A stretch of DNA of 27,445 nucleotides from the NCBI GenBank assembly GCA_036555105.1, contig DATBMA010000035.1:1-27445 (forward strand), written 5' to 3'. Within the stretch, counting starts at the first letter, position 1, and each line of letters opens with the position of its first letter. This DNA comes from DATBMA01 sp036555105 (lineage in GTDB: Bacteria; Actinomycetota; Acidimicrobiia; Spongiisociales; ZC4RG35). Positions 8,020-14,798 of this stretch are shown here, piece after piece. A model generated the notes under the pieces. The model had not been told where the DNA came from. It ran no database searches and saw only the letters and a program-made list of their open reading frames with translations. A program made the translations under genes and the position numbers.

Positions 8020-8063
8020 CGGCTGTGTTTCGGCCGTGGCTTTGCACGGCCGAAACACAGCCG
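8020..8063. repeat. Perfect 19-bp palindrome with 6-nt loop
   Basis: The left arm CGGCTGTGTTTCGGCCGTG (8020-8038) is the exact reverse complement of the right arm at 8045-8063, with GCTTTG between. It lies between the divergent four-helix-bundle gene and glnA and is not followed by a T-run on either strand, so it does not look like an ordinary terminator. The right arm contains the first GlnR-like half-site (GAAAC, 8052-8056). It could act as a cruciform, a protein-binding site, or an RNA hairpin if glnA transcription starts upstream of it. Confidence 0.8.
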
Positions 8064-8089
8064 TAACCAACCGGCAACGGGTCCGTAAC
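8052..8089 (+). promoter_or_regulatory. GlnR-type operator upstream of glnA
   Basis: Four pentamers lie exactly 11 bp apart: GAAAC (8052), GTAAC (8063), GCAAC (8074) and GTAAC (8085), each separated by 6 nt. The described actinobacterial GlnR box is gTnAC-n6-GaAAC repeated with 22-bp period. Here b-a-b-a half-sites alternate correctly, with one mismatch (GCAAC) in total. The array ends 49 nt before the glnA ATG. I infer nitrogen-responsive control of glnA by a GlnR homologue, which is not in the window. Confidence 0.65.
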
Positions 8090-8123
8090 CGGGGCTGGGT
8101 ACAAAGGCGTGGAACCCCGGATG

Positions 8124-8131
8124 AGAAGGAG
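8124..8131 (+). promoter_or_regulatory. Ribosome binding site that fixes the glnA start
   Basis: AGAAGGAG lies 7 nt before the ATG at 8139. This is the clearest Shine-Dalgarno in the window and favours 8139 over the in-frame GTG at 8109 and ATG at 8121. Confidence 0.75.
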
Positions 8132-8138
8132 CGCGCTG

Positions 8139-9563
8139 ATGGGGAAGTCCCCCGCTGAAGTCGTGGCGATGGCCCGCGACGAAGGGTTTGAGTTCGTCGA
8201 CCTGCGGTTTTGCGACTTGCCGGGCCAGGTCCAGCATTTCACGATCCCGGTGCGGGAATTGAGCGAGGAAGGCTTCGAGGATGGATACGGCTTCGACGGA
8301 TCCTCGATCCGCGGGTTCCAGGCCATCCAGGAGTCGGACATGCTGCTCATGCCTGACCCCGACACCGCCGTCGCGGATCCCTTCCGTCAGCACAAGACCC
8401 TGATCCTCTATTGCTTCGTGAAGGATCCCATCACTGGTCAGCCCTACGACAAGGACCCGCGGTACATAGCCAAGAAGGCCGAGGAGTACCTGAAGGGCAC
8501 CGGCATCGCCGACACCTCGTATTGGGGCCCGGAATGCGAGTTCTACATCTTCGACTCGGCCAGGTTCGGGCAGAATCAGTATTCCGGTTATTACTTCGTC
8601 GACTCGGATGAGGGCGCCTGGAACTCGGGACGCGAGGAGCCGGAGGGCAACCTGGGCTACAAGCCCCGGTACAAGGAGGGCTACTTCCCGGTGCCTCCGA
8701 CCGACCACTACCAAGACCTGCGCTCGGCTATGACCGCAGCCCTCGAGGTGGCCGGGATTCCCATCGAGGTTCAGCACCATGAGGTCGGCACCGCCGGCCA
8801 AGCGGAGATCGACATGCGCTACGACACGTTGCTGCGGATGGCCGACAAGGTCACTCTGTACAAGTACATCGTGAAGAGCGTCGCCTGGCAGGCGGGCAAG
8901 ACGGTCACGTTCATGCCCAAGCCGATCTTCGAGGACAACGGCTCCGGCATGCACACCCATCAGTCGCTATGGACCGGGGGCAAGCCGCTCTTCTACGACG
9001 AGTCCGGGTATGCCGGCCTCTCCGACCTGGCCCGCTGGTACATCGGGGGACTGCTCGAGCACGCGGCGGCGGTTCTGGCCTTTGCCGCCCCGACCACCAA
9101 CTCCTACCGGCGGCTGGTTCCTGGCTACGAGGCTCCGGTCAACCTGGTGTATTCGAGCCGAAACCGGTCGGCGGCCATCCGTATCCCGCAGTACTCACAG
9201 AAGCCGCCCGCCAAGCGGCTCGAGTTCCGGTGCCCTGACCCGTCCTGCAACCCGTACCTCGCCTTCTCTGCGATGTTGATGGCGGGCCTGGATGGGATCC
9301 AGAACCGGACCGAGCCCATCGCCCCGGTCGACAAGGACATCTACGACCTGGAGCCGACCGAGCTGCGGGGCCTGCCGTCGGTGCCGGGCAGCCTGGAAGC
9401 GGCGCTGGAGGCACTGGAGGGCGATCACAAGTTCCTGCTGGGTGGAGACGTCTTCAGCCAGGACCTGATCTCGACCTGGATCGACTACAAGCGGGCCAAA
9501 GAGGTCGACGCCATCCGGCTGCGCCCACACCCCTACGAGTTCTACCTCTTCTACGACGTGTGA
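8139..9563 (+). CDS. glnA: Glutamine synthetase type I (GSI-beta)
   Basis: This enzyme makes glutamine from glutamate, ammonia and ATP as a cytosolic dodecamer. The 474-residue length fits GSI-beta. Visible motifs are FDGSSIRGF (52-60), the metal-site segment GPECEFYIFD, KPIFEDNGSGMHTHQSLW with the ammonium/glutamate loop, and SSRNRSAAIRIP. Tyr402 in KDIYDLEP sits at the adenylylation site, so control by GlnE is expected. Upstream are a GlnR-type operator and a large palindrome, so both transcriptional and post-translational nitrogen control look likely. A 10-bp hairpin starts 4 nt after the stop. The stop is a normal TGA, which shows that UGA is not generally reassigned in this genome. Confidence 0.97.
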   Translation: MGKSPAEVVAMARDEGFEFVDLRFCDLPGQVQHFTIPVRELSEEGFEDGYGFDGSSIRGFQAIQESDMLLMPDPDTAVADPFRQHKTLILYCFVKDPITGQPYDKDPRYIAKKAEEYLKGTGIADTSYWGPECEFYIFDSARFGQNQYSGYYFVDSDEGAWNSGREEPEGNLGYKPRYKEGYFPVPPTDHYQDLRSAMTAALEVAGIPIEVQHHEVGTAGQAEIDMRYDTLLRMADKVTLYKYIVKSVAWQAGKTVTFMPKPIFEDNGSGMHTHQSLWTGGKPLFYDESGYAGLSDLARWYIGGLLEHAAAVLAFAAPTTNSYRRLVPGYEAPVNLVYSSRNRSAAIRIPQYSQKPPAKRLEFRCPDPSCNPYLAFSAMLMAGLDGIQNRTEPIAPVDKDIYDLEPTELRGLPSVPGSLEAALEALEGDHKFLLGGDVFSQDLISTWIDYKRAKEVDAIRLRPHPYEFYLFYDV

Positions 9564-9566
9564 GCT

Positions 9567-9590
9567 TGTGTCCCCCGGAGGGGGGACACA
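9567..9590 (+). terminator. Strong hairpin after glnA (I-shaped terminator or REP-like palindrome)
   Basis: TGTGTCCCCC, loop GGAG, then GGGGGACACA forms a perfect 10-bp stem starting 4 nt after the glnA stop. There is no U-run downstream, so if it terminates it would be of the U-less type described in actinobacteria. The compact palindrome could also be a REP-like genomic repeat. I noticed only one copy in this window. Confidence 0.55.
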
Positions 9591-9611
9591 TGCCTGTTAA
9601 ACACTTCGCGC

Positions 9612-11207
9612 ATGGTCGCGACGGCAAGGGCCCTCCAGGTGGGGGAGCGCAGCTACCCGGTGGTCCTGCCCAGCATCCGCGATCCGCGCCTGCACCTGGC
9701 GTCGGTGATCATCGCGATCCACGTCCTCGGCCAGCTCGGCCTCGGATTCAACGTCTCGATCCCCCAGATCCTGTCCGCCATATTCACCGCCGCCATCCTC
9801 GAGGTGATCCTCACGTTCGCCCTGGTCGGCGCCCTCATGTGGCCGGCGAGCGCCATGCTCACCGGCAGCGGAGTCGCTTTGATCCTGCGGGATGTCGGGA
9901 CCGTCCACGGCGAGTACTGGAGCTGGCGCAACTGGCAGACCTTCGCCCTGGTGGCGGCCTTCTCCGTCCTCACCAAGTACGTCTTCAAATTCCGCGGCAC
10001 CCACATCTTCAACCCGTCCAACGTCGGTTTGGTCGTCGCCTTCCTGCTGCTGGGGAGTGAACGGGTAGAGCCCCTCGACTTCTGGTGGTCACCGCTCAAC
10101 GGCTGGATGATCCTCGCCTACGCCATCATCCTCACCGGCGGGATCCTCATCACCTCCAGGCTCAACCTGCTGTCGATGGGCGTGGCTTTCTGGGCCACGC
10201 TCACGGCGGCCGTGGGGGTCCTCGCCGCTTCCGGCCATTGCTTCGTAGCCCGCTGGTCGTTCGCACCTGTGTGCGGCAGCAGCTTCTGGTGGGTGATCAT
10301 CACCTCACCCGAGGTCTTGATCTTCCTCTTCTTCATGATCACCGACCCCAAGACCACGCCAAGAGGCAACGTTGCCAGGGTCGCATTCGGGGTGGCGGTG
10401 GCGATCCTCGCCACCCTGCTGATGGCACCGCAGACCACCGAGTTCGGAGCCAAGGTTGGCCTGCTGGCTGCCTTGGTCGTCGTCTGCGCTGTCCGCTGGC
10501 TGTTCGATCGCTTGCCTGCTGCTGGGTCCGAGGGAGATCGGATCGGAGCCGTGGCTGCGCGCTTCGCCCGTACCGACGGCGTAACGGGAGGAGTAACGGG
10601 CTTGGCAGGGCGAATCGTCATCACCCTCGGCGGGGTGGTGGTGCTTGCCGCCGCCATCGTGGTGGCGGGCATCCCCGCCCGTGGCACCGCCGAGGTCCCA
10701 CCCGATGTGCTGGCCGAGGCGGGTGTGGTGGTCGACCCTGCCGTCGTCCCCGAGGTCACGATCGATCCTGAGGTGGCCAGATTCAGCCCTGACTTGGCCA
10801 CTGCCGATGGAGCGAGCGCCCTGGGGCTCACCCTGGTCGAGAATCTGGAGGTCGAGTCGGTGGCGCTGCTCGAGTCGGATCCCGCGCTGCTCACCGGAGT
10901 GGACCACGGAGACCGGCTGGTGGAGATGCAGAACCGCCTCAACGATGGGATCTCCCGCGGTGTGCTGACCGTGGATCGATACTCGTTCGACTCCATGCAT
11001 CTGGTCGTGTTGCAGCCCTTCGGTATGCAGAGCGGTCTGAGCGCTGGGATCGAGGGCACCGGGACGGTCGAGCATGTCACCTACGACGCGGACGGCCGGG
11101 CGACCGACTCGGTCACGGAGCCCTTCACCGAGACCTTCGCTTTGCGCCAGGTGACCGGCGAGCGATGGCTCCTGGTCTCAGTCGCTGCCACCTCATCCCA
11201 GCCCTGA
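9612..11207 (+). CDS. NQR2/RnfD/UnbU-type membrane protein with extracytoplasmic C-terminal domain
   Basis: The 531-residue protein has about nine hydrophobic segments in residues 28-300. FRGTHIFNPSNVGLVVAFLL (127-146) and FMITDPKTTP (241-250) are the two conserved segments of the NqrB/RnfD superfamily. FNPSN at this place is also typical of the UnbU proteins of enediyne-type clusters. A further membrane segment (334-353) leads to a soluble domain (355-531) likely outside the membrane, which is not part of NqrB or RnfD. The other Rnf or Nqr subunits, and the CRTAC1/UnbV partner often found with UnbU, are absent here. An electron-transfer or flavin-linked role is inference. It lies downstream of glnA behind a hairpin. 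Confidence 0.75.
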   Translation: MVATARALQVGERSYPVVLPSIRDPRLHLASVIIAIHVLGQLGLGFNVSIPQILSAIFTAAILEVILTFALVGALMWPASAMLTGSGVALILRDVGTVHGEYWSWRNWQTFALVAAFSVLTKYVFKFRGTHIFNPSNVGLVVAFLLLGSERVEPLDFWWSPLNGWMILAYAIILTGGILITSRLNLLSMGVAFWATLTAAVGVLAASGHCFVARWSFAPVCGSSFWWVIITSPEVLIFLFFMITDPKTTPRGNVARVAFGVAVAILATLLMAPQTTEFGAKVGLLAALVVVCAVRWLFDRLPAAGSEGDRIGAVAARFARTDGVTGGVTGLAGRIVITLGGVVVLAAAIVVAGIPARGTAEVPPDVLAEAGVVVDPAVVPEVTIDPEVARFSPDLATADGASALGLTLVENLEVESVALLESDPALLTGVDHGDRLVEMQNRLNDGISRGVLTVDRYSFDSMHLVVLQPFGMQSGLSAGIEGTGTVEHVTYDADGRATDSVTEPFTETFALRQVTGERWLLVSVAATSSQP

Positions 11208-11240
11208 GGCCCAACGAGTCCTCTCTACCATCGCAAGACA

Positions 11241-11549
11241 ATGTCGCGAGTGAGTCGTCGGTATGAGCCCAACATCGAAGCGATGCGGAATCGCGTCCTC
11301 GAAGGCCCGGGGGTGCTGGATGTGAGGACCAGGCAGGCAATCTATCGGGGCGAGGGGCCTGCCGATCTCGCTCTGTATCTCGACAAGGTCCGCAACCACG
11401 CCTATCTCGTGACCGATGCCGAGGTTGAAGCGTTGAAGAAGTCCGGGCGCAGTGACGACGAAATTTATGAGGCGACGGTGGCCGCCGCCATGGGAGCCGG
11501 GATGAGCAGGCTGGATGCAGTCATGAGACTGATGGACGAAGAAGGCTGA
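11241..11549 (+). CDS. Small CMD/AhpD-like helical protein without cysteine
   Basis: This 102-residue protein ends with VTDAEVEALKKSGRSDDEIYEATVAAAMGAGMSRLDAVM, which resembles the last two helices of carboxymuconolactone decarboxylase/AhpD-like domains. The catalytic CxxC half is missing and the protein has no cysteine at all. It ends 2 nt before the start of the AhpD-like selenoprotein, so the two are surely co-transcribed and may form a complex; the pairing is seen and the interaction is inferred. The ATG has no good Shine-Dalgarno, but TACCAT (11226-11231) ends 9 nt upstream and could be a -10 box. The exact function is unknown. Confidence 0.7.
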   Translation: MSRVSRRYEPNIEAMRNRVLEGPGVLDVRTRQAIYRGEGPADLALYLDKVRNHAYLVTDAEVEALKKSGRSDDEIYEATVAAAMGAGMSRLDAVMRLMDEEG

Positions 11550-11551
11550 CC

Positions 11552-12166
11552 ATGCGGCTCGCCTCACTCGACAACGGTCACGGTCCTCGCAGCCGCGTAT
11601 TCCTGAGTTTGGTCGGGAGGGGCCGGGATGATGGGGCGCCCGACGTCCTCAAGATGCTTGCGTATCGCCCCGGCTTCTACGGGACCGAGTTCTCCAAGGC
11701 GGTCGATGCCTTGTTGAGGGGGCCTTCTGACTGGTCGGTGGGTGAGCGCGAGCTGTTCGCGGCGTACGCCTCCTACCTGAACCAGTGTCACTTCTGAACA
11801 GGCTCTCACGGCGCGGTCGCGTCGTTCGAACTCGGCAGAGACGTGGTGGAGTCGGTCTACGAGAACCGCGCCACCGCTTCAGTGGAGGACCGGACCAAGG
11901 TCGCTCTGAAGCTGGTCGAGAAGATGACCCTGCGGCCAGGGGAGGTGGTCAGGGCCGACATCGACGAGTTGCGCAAGGCCGGCATCAGCAACGAGGCGAT
12001 CGTCGATGTTGCCTCCATCACCGGGCTGTTCAACCTCATCGACCGGCTGGCGGACTCGTTCAGGTTCCGGGTGCCGACTGATGAGGCGTTCGAACGTGGC
12101 TCGGCCGGTAGCCGCCAACGGGGATATCTGCTGCCGGGCCCGTTCGTGTGGGGCGCCCGCCGATAG
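11552..12166 (+). CDS. AhpD-like peroxidase, predicted selenoprotein (UGA at 11795-11797 read as Sec82)
   Basis: The carboxymuconolactone decarboxylase/AhpD fold uses a CxxC pair to reduce peroxides. A conventional reading stops at TGA 11795 after GERELFAAYASYLNQCHF, but the same frame continues as TGSHGAVASFELGRD and gives a complete family-like C-terminal half to TAG 12164, 204 residues in all. The motif becomes Cys79-His-Phe-Sec82-Thr-Gly-Ser-His86. Sec falls at the second Cys, the peroxidatic one in AhpD, with the family His four residues on. A SECIS-like hairpin follows at 11808-11825. GAAGAAGG precedes the ATG. A nonsense mutation or sequencing error is the alternative; the exact position and hairpin argue against it. 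Without sel genes in the genome the call would fail. Confidence 0.85.
11808..11825 (+). promoter_or_regulatory. Bacterial-type SECIS hairpin
   Basis: The RNA ACGGCGC-GGUC-GCGUCGU can fold into seven pairs (one G-U) closed by a GGUC tetraloop. The stem begins 11 nt after the UGA, and the loop starts 18 nt after it. In the well-studied E. coli fdhF SECIS the loop is also GGUC and starts 19 nt after the UGA. The bulged U of fdhF is not seen. The hairpin lies inside the coding sequence, as bacterial SECIS elements do, and should bind SelB. Confidence 0.75.
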
Positions 12167-12185
12167 GAGTACTGGGTCCTACCTC

Positions 12186-13538
12186 TCAGAGCTGTCCGGA
12201 GTCGTTGGCGTTCGCTTCCGCCAGATAGGCGGGATCGTCATATCGGCTGAGGCTGAAGGCAGGGGCGTAGTCAGGCAGCACGTCACCGACGATGTGGCCC
12301 GCCAGGAGGTCCCCGGCGCCGGCCGCCACCATCACCCCGAATCCGGAGAATGCGCCGATGACATGTGAGCCGGGGGGCCCGCACGGGCCGATCAACGGGC
12401 GGTTCTCCTCGGTCTTCAGGTAGTAGCCGCCGTCCACCGTTGGAGTAGGGAGGGACTCGGCGTAGGCCGTCATGGCGGGGATCATCGTGCTCATTCCTTT
12501 GATGACCACCTCCGGGTACAGCGGGTCGAGCGGAAGCGGGAAGACGGGGTCTCCCATGATCTGGCGGTGGTACTCCCAGAGCGCCAATACGTATTGCGAG
12601 TCGAGGCCGCCTTCGGGCCGTCCGTGGCAGAACACGGGCATTCGCCCCAGGAGATCGGTGCGGCCCTCCGCCTCCAGACCGGCCCGTTCCTCCGCGGTCC
12701 AGTCCAGTTCCTGGCTGTCGCTCCAGATCACCATCGGGGCTTCGCGGGGCAACGCCCTCAGATGGTCGCGAAATCCGAGCTTCTGGTGAATCTCGGCGAG
12801 AACGGGGAGGTCGACTCCCACCATCTTGCCCACCGAGCCCAGATAGGGGCCGGCCGCATTGATGAAGCAGTCCGTTGCGATGGTGCTCCCATCCCCCAAT
12901 GTCACTCCCGTCACGGCTCCGCCGGTCGTCTCGACCGAGCTCACGGATCCCTTGACCATTTCCGCCCCGGCCTCGCCCGCCCGCTCCAGCATCAGGGCCC
13001 CGAGGCCTTGGGCAGAGAACCAACCAGCCCTTCGAACATGCAGAGCCCCCACCGCCGCTCGGGTGAGGTAAGGGAAATGAGTGCGTAGCGCGTCGGCATC
13101 CAACAGGTCGGCGCCATCGAGGGCGCGGTCGAAGCCGTGCGAGTCGGAAGGTCGGTAGCCGTCTCCACCTTCATGCACTCTCAGGACGCCTCCGCCCAGC
13201 GCCGCCGTTTCTTCAGCCTGTGCGGACATCCGTTGGAGCCGCTCCGGATCGGCGGTGGCGTACAGGTAGCCGCGCCGGTTCAGCCCGAAGGCGTTTCCAG
13301 TTTCATGAGCGAGGTCCTCCAGCAGATCGATTGATCGGTTCATGAGCTCGACCATCGGCTGGTTGGGCCACCAGTTGCGATAGCACTCTGTCGACTTGTC
13401 GCTGGTCAGCGTCAGCGGAGGGCGGGGATCGACGACCAGCAAGCGGTCGATCCCACGCTTGACCGATAAGTGGTAGGCGGCCGAAGCCCCGGCAATCCCC
13501 GCCCCGCAGATGACAACATCGGCAGATGGGCGGCTCAC
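12186..13538 (-). CDS. FAD-dependent oxidoreductase (DAO / sarcosine oxidase-like family)
   Basis: This 450-residue flavoenzyme opens with the Rossmann dinucleotide-binding motif VVICGAGIAGASAAYHL (8-24). The middle has the substrate-side segment ending FINAAGPYLG, and the C-terminal part shows GPPGSHVIGAFSGFGVMVAAGAGDLLA, the second FAD-contact region. This fits the D-amino-acid oxidase superfamily, which oxidises secondary or N-methyl amines such as sarcosine or dimethylglycine. The substrate cannot be told from sequence. The start is GTG at 13538 without a Shine-Dalgarno; TACCCT ends 7 nt upstream. The gene converges on the selenoprotein gene with 19 nt between stops. Confidence 0.85.
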   Translation of the reverse strand: MSRPSADVVICGAGIAGASAAYHLSVKRGIDRLLVVDPRPPLTLTSDKSTECYRNWWPNQPMVELMNRSIDLLEDLAHETGNAFGLNRRGYLYATADPERLQRMSAQAEETAALGGGVLRVHEGGDGYRPSDSHGFDRALDGADLLDADALRTHFPYLTRAAVGALHVRRAGWFSAQGLGALMLERAGEAGAEMVKGSVSSVETTGGAVTGVTLGDGSTIATDCFINAAGPYLGSVGKMVGVDLPVLAEIHQKLGFRDHLRALPREAPMVIWSDSQELDWTAEERAGLEAEGRTDLLGRMPVFCHGRPEGGLDSQYVLALWEYHRQIMGDPVFPLPLDPLYPEVVIKGMSTMIPAMTAYAESLPTPTVDGGYYLKTEENRPLIGPCGPPGSHVIGAFSGFGVMVAAGAGDLLAGHIVGDVLPDYAPAFSLSRYDDPAYLAEANANDSGQL

Positions 13539-13545
13539 CCCGAGC

Positions 13546-13551
13546 AGGGTA
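13546..13551 (-). promoter_or_regulatory. Putative -10 box for the FAD oxidoreductase gene
   Basis: TACCCT ends 7 nt before the GTG start, the spacing expected for a leaderless transcript. The same hexamer occupies the equivalent place at purA, and the hexamers 17 nt upstream are also similar (GTCGCA here, GTCGCG at purA). Confidence 0.3.
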
Positions 13552-13577
13552 TAGGCGATGCGCGACCGTGCGACTGG

Positions 13578-14798
13578 CTAGAAGATCTCAGGGCACCAAG
13601 GAGTCACGGGCCAGCCGAACAGCCGGTCGGCCTCCACCAAGGCCCGCTCATCACCCTTGGCTCTGCCTGACTTGGCGAGGTTCAAGAACCGTGACCATCC
13701 CAGATATGCGCCACTCAGGTCTTCTATGTCGACACTGACGTCGACGCGTCGGCGCTCCCTCTCGACGTGCGGCTTGCCGTCCTCGACCACCAGAGTCACC
13801 ACGTCGGTCCTCTCCCGAAACGGATCCGCAACTTCGAGCGTCACCCTGCCCGATCCCTGGTAGGCGCGGGCGGCCAGGGCACCTTCGAGATCGACGATCC
13901 GCACCCAGAGGGTGTCGGCGGAGAGCTCTGCCTGCGCCCGTCGCCCGGCCTCGAGGAGGTCGAAGATGGGGTCATCGATGGAGCGGAGGGGAGCGGTGAT
14001 ACGAGCTACGAGATCGTGCTCGAGCATCAGTTGCCACAAGGCGGCCCAGCTCTCCGGTGAGGTCCCGTATAGATCATGTACCTCGAGCTTGCCGTTGCCA
14101 TGCCCTTCCTCCCATGCGAACTTCTGGCGGTACTGGGCGAACCCGGCCGGACCGGAATCGTCGTCCACAACCGCGAACCGCAGGGGGGTGTACCCGTTGC
14201 GCAGGTCCTTGGGGTCGGCGAACCATCGCTGGTCCCACCATGCCTGCCAACGAGCGAAGAACCCCGGATAGTCCAGGCGGATCCGGTCATGGATTTGGGG
14301 AAGAAGCTTGACTGCCTCGTCCTTCTCGATGATCCGAGCCCTCAGCCCGGATGCCGCCAGCCGATGAAAACCAACGTGGGAGCGGGGGATGCTCAGGTCG
14401 ACTCCGCGGGCTGCCACCCCGAATCCGAAACGGCCGTAGATGCTGCTCTCCGAAGCCCACAGCGCGGCGATAGCCTCGCCGTGCTCGGCCACATCCTGCA
14501 GGTGGGCCGCCATCATCTGACGGAGCAGGCCGCGTCGGCGATGGCTGGGCAGCACCGACACCGCTGTCGTGCCTCCGCATGGGATGCTGGTGCCAGGGAT
14601 CGTCAGATCGAGGGAAAAGGCTCCCAGCGTGCCGACCACGGTGTCTCCGTCGAGGGCACAGCGCGATCTCTCTGCCTCGAATATCGGACGGAATCGATCG
14701 AGCCCCTCAGGGGTGGCATCGAACCCGAATGCGTGAGCCATGACATCGCGGAACTCCGCGGCGCGTTCGGGCCCGATCGGGCCGATCGAAATGGTCAT
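13578..14798 (-). CDS. Eis-like GNAT N-acetyltransferase with sterol-carrier-like C-terminal domain
   Basis: This 406-residue protein has the Eis layout: an N-terminal GNAT domain, a second GNAT-like domain, and an SCP2-like C-terminal domain (from about 300). The acetyl-CoA loop is VLPSHRRRGLL (82-92). Tyr121 in SSIYGRFGFG is the expected general acid, and the chain ends in Phe406, whose carboxylate serves as general base in Mycobacterium Eis. Eis proteins acetylate amines, including aminoglycosides, but the natural substrate here is unknown and resistance should not be assumed. The start ATG overlaps the stop of the upstream membrane-anchored protein gene in ATGA (14795-14798). Confidence 0.88.
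   Translation of the reverse strand: MTISIGPIGPERAAEFRDVMAHAFGFDATPEGLDRFRPIFEAERSRCALDGDTVVGTLGAFSLDLTIPGTSIPCGGTTAVSVLPSHRRRGLLRQMMAAHLQDVAEHGEAIAALWASESSIYGRFGFGVAARGVDLSIPRSHVGFHRLAASGLRARIIEKDEAVKLLPQIHDRIRLDYPGFFARWQAWWDQRWFADPKDLRNGYTPLRFAVVDDDSGPAGFAQYRQKFAWEEGHGNGKLEVHDLYGTSPESWAALWQLMLEHDLVARITAPLRSIDDPIFDLLEAGRRAQAELSADTLWVRIVDLEGALAARAYQGSGRVTLEVADPFRERTDVVTLVVEDGKPHVERERRRVDVSVDIEDLSGAYLGWSRFLNLAKSGRAKGDERALVEADRLFGWPVTPWCPEIF

Noticed and set aside
7946..8365. Upstream extension of the four-helix-bundle gene
   Set aside because: It would cross the inverted repeat, the palindrome and the beginning of glnA, and the family motif begins at 7945.
11552..11797. A separate 81-residue protein ending at TGA, plus a separate gene from 11843 to 12166
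   Set aside because: Both lie in the same frame, and the first ends within the CxxC active site while the second lacks a start signal. Together they make one complete AhpD-like protein with a SECIS-like hairpin after the UGA.
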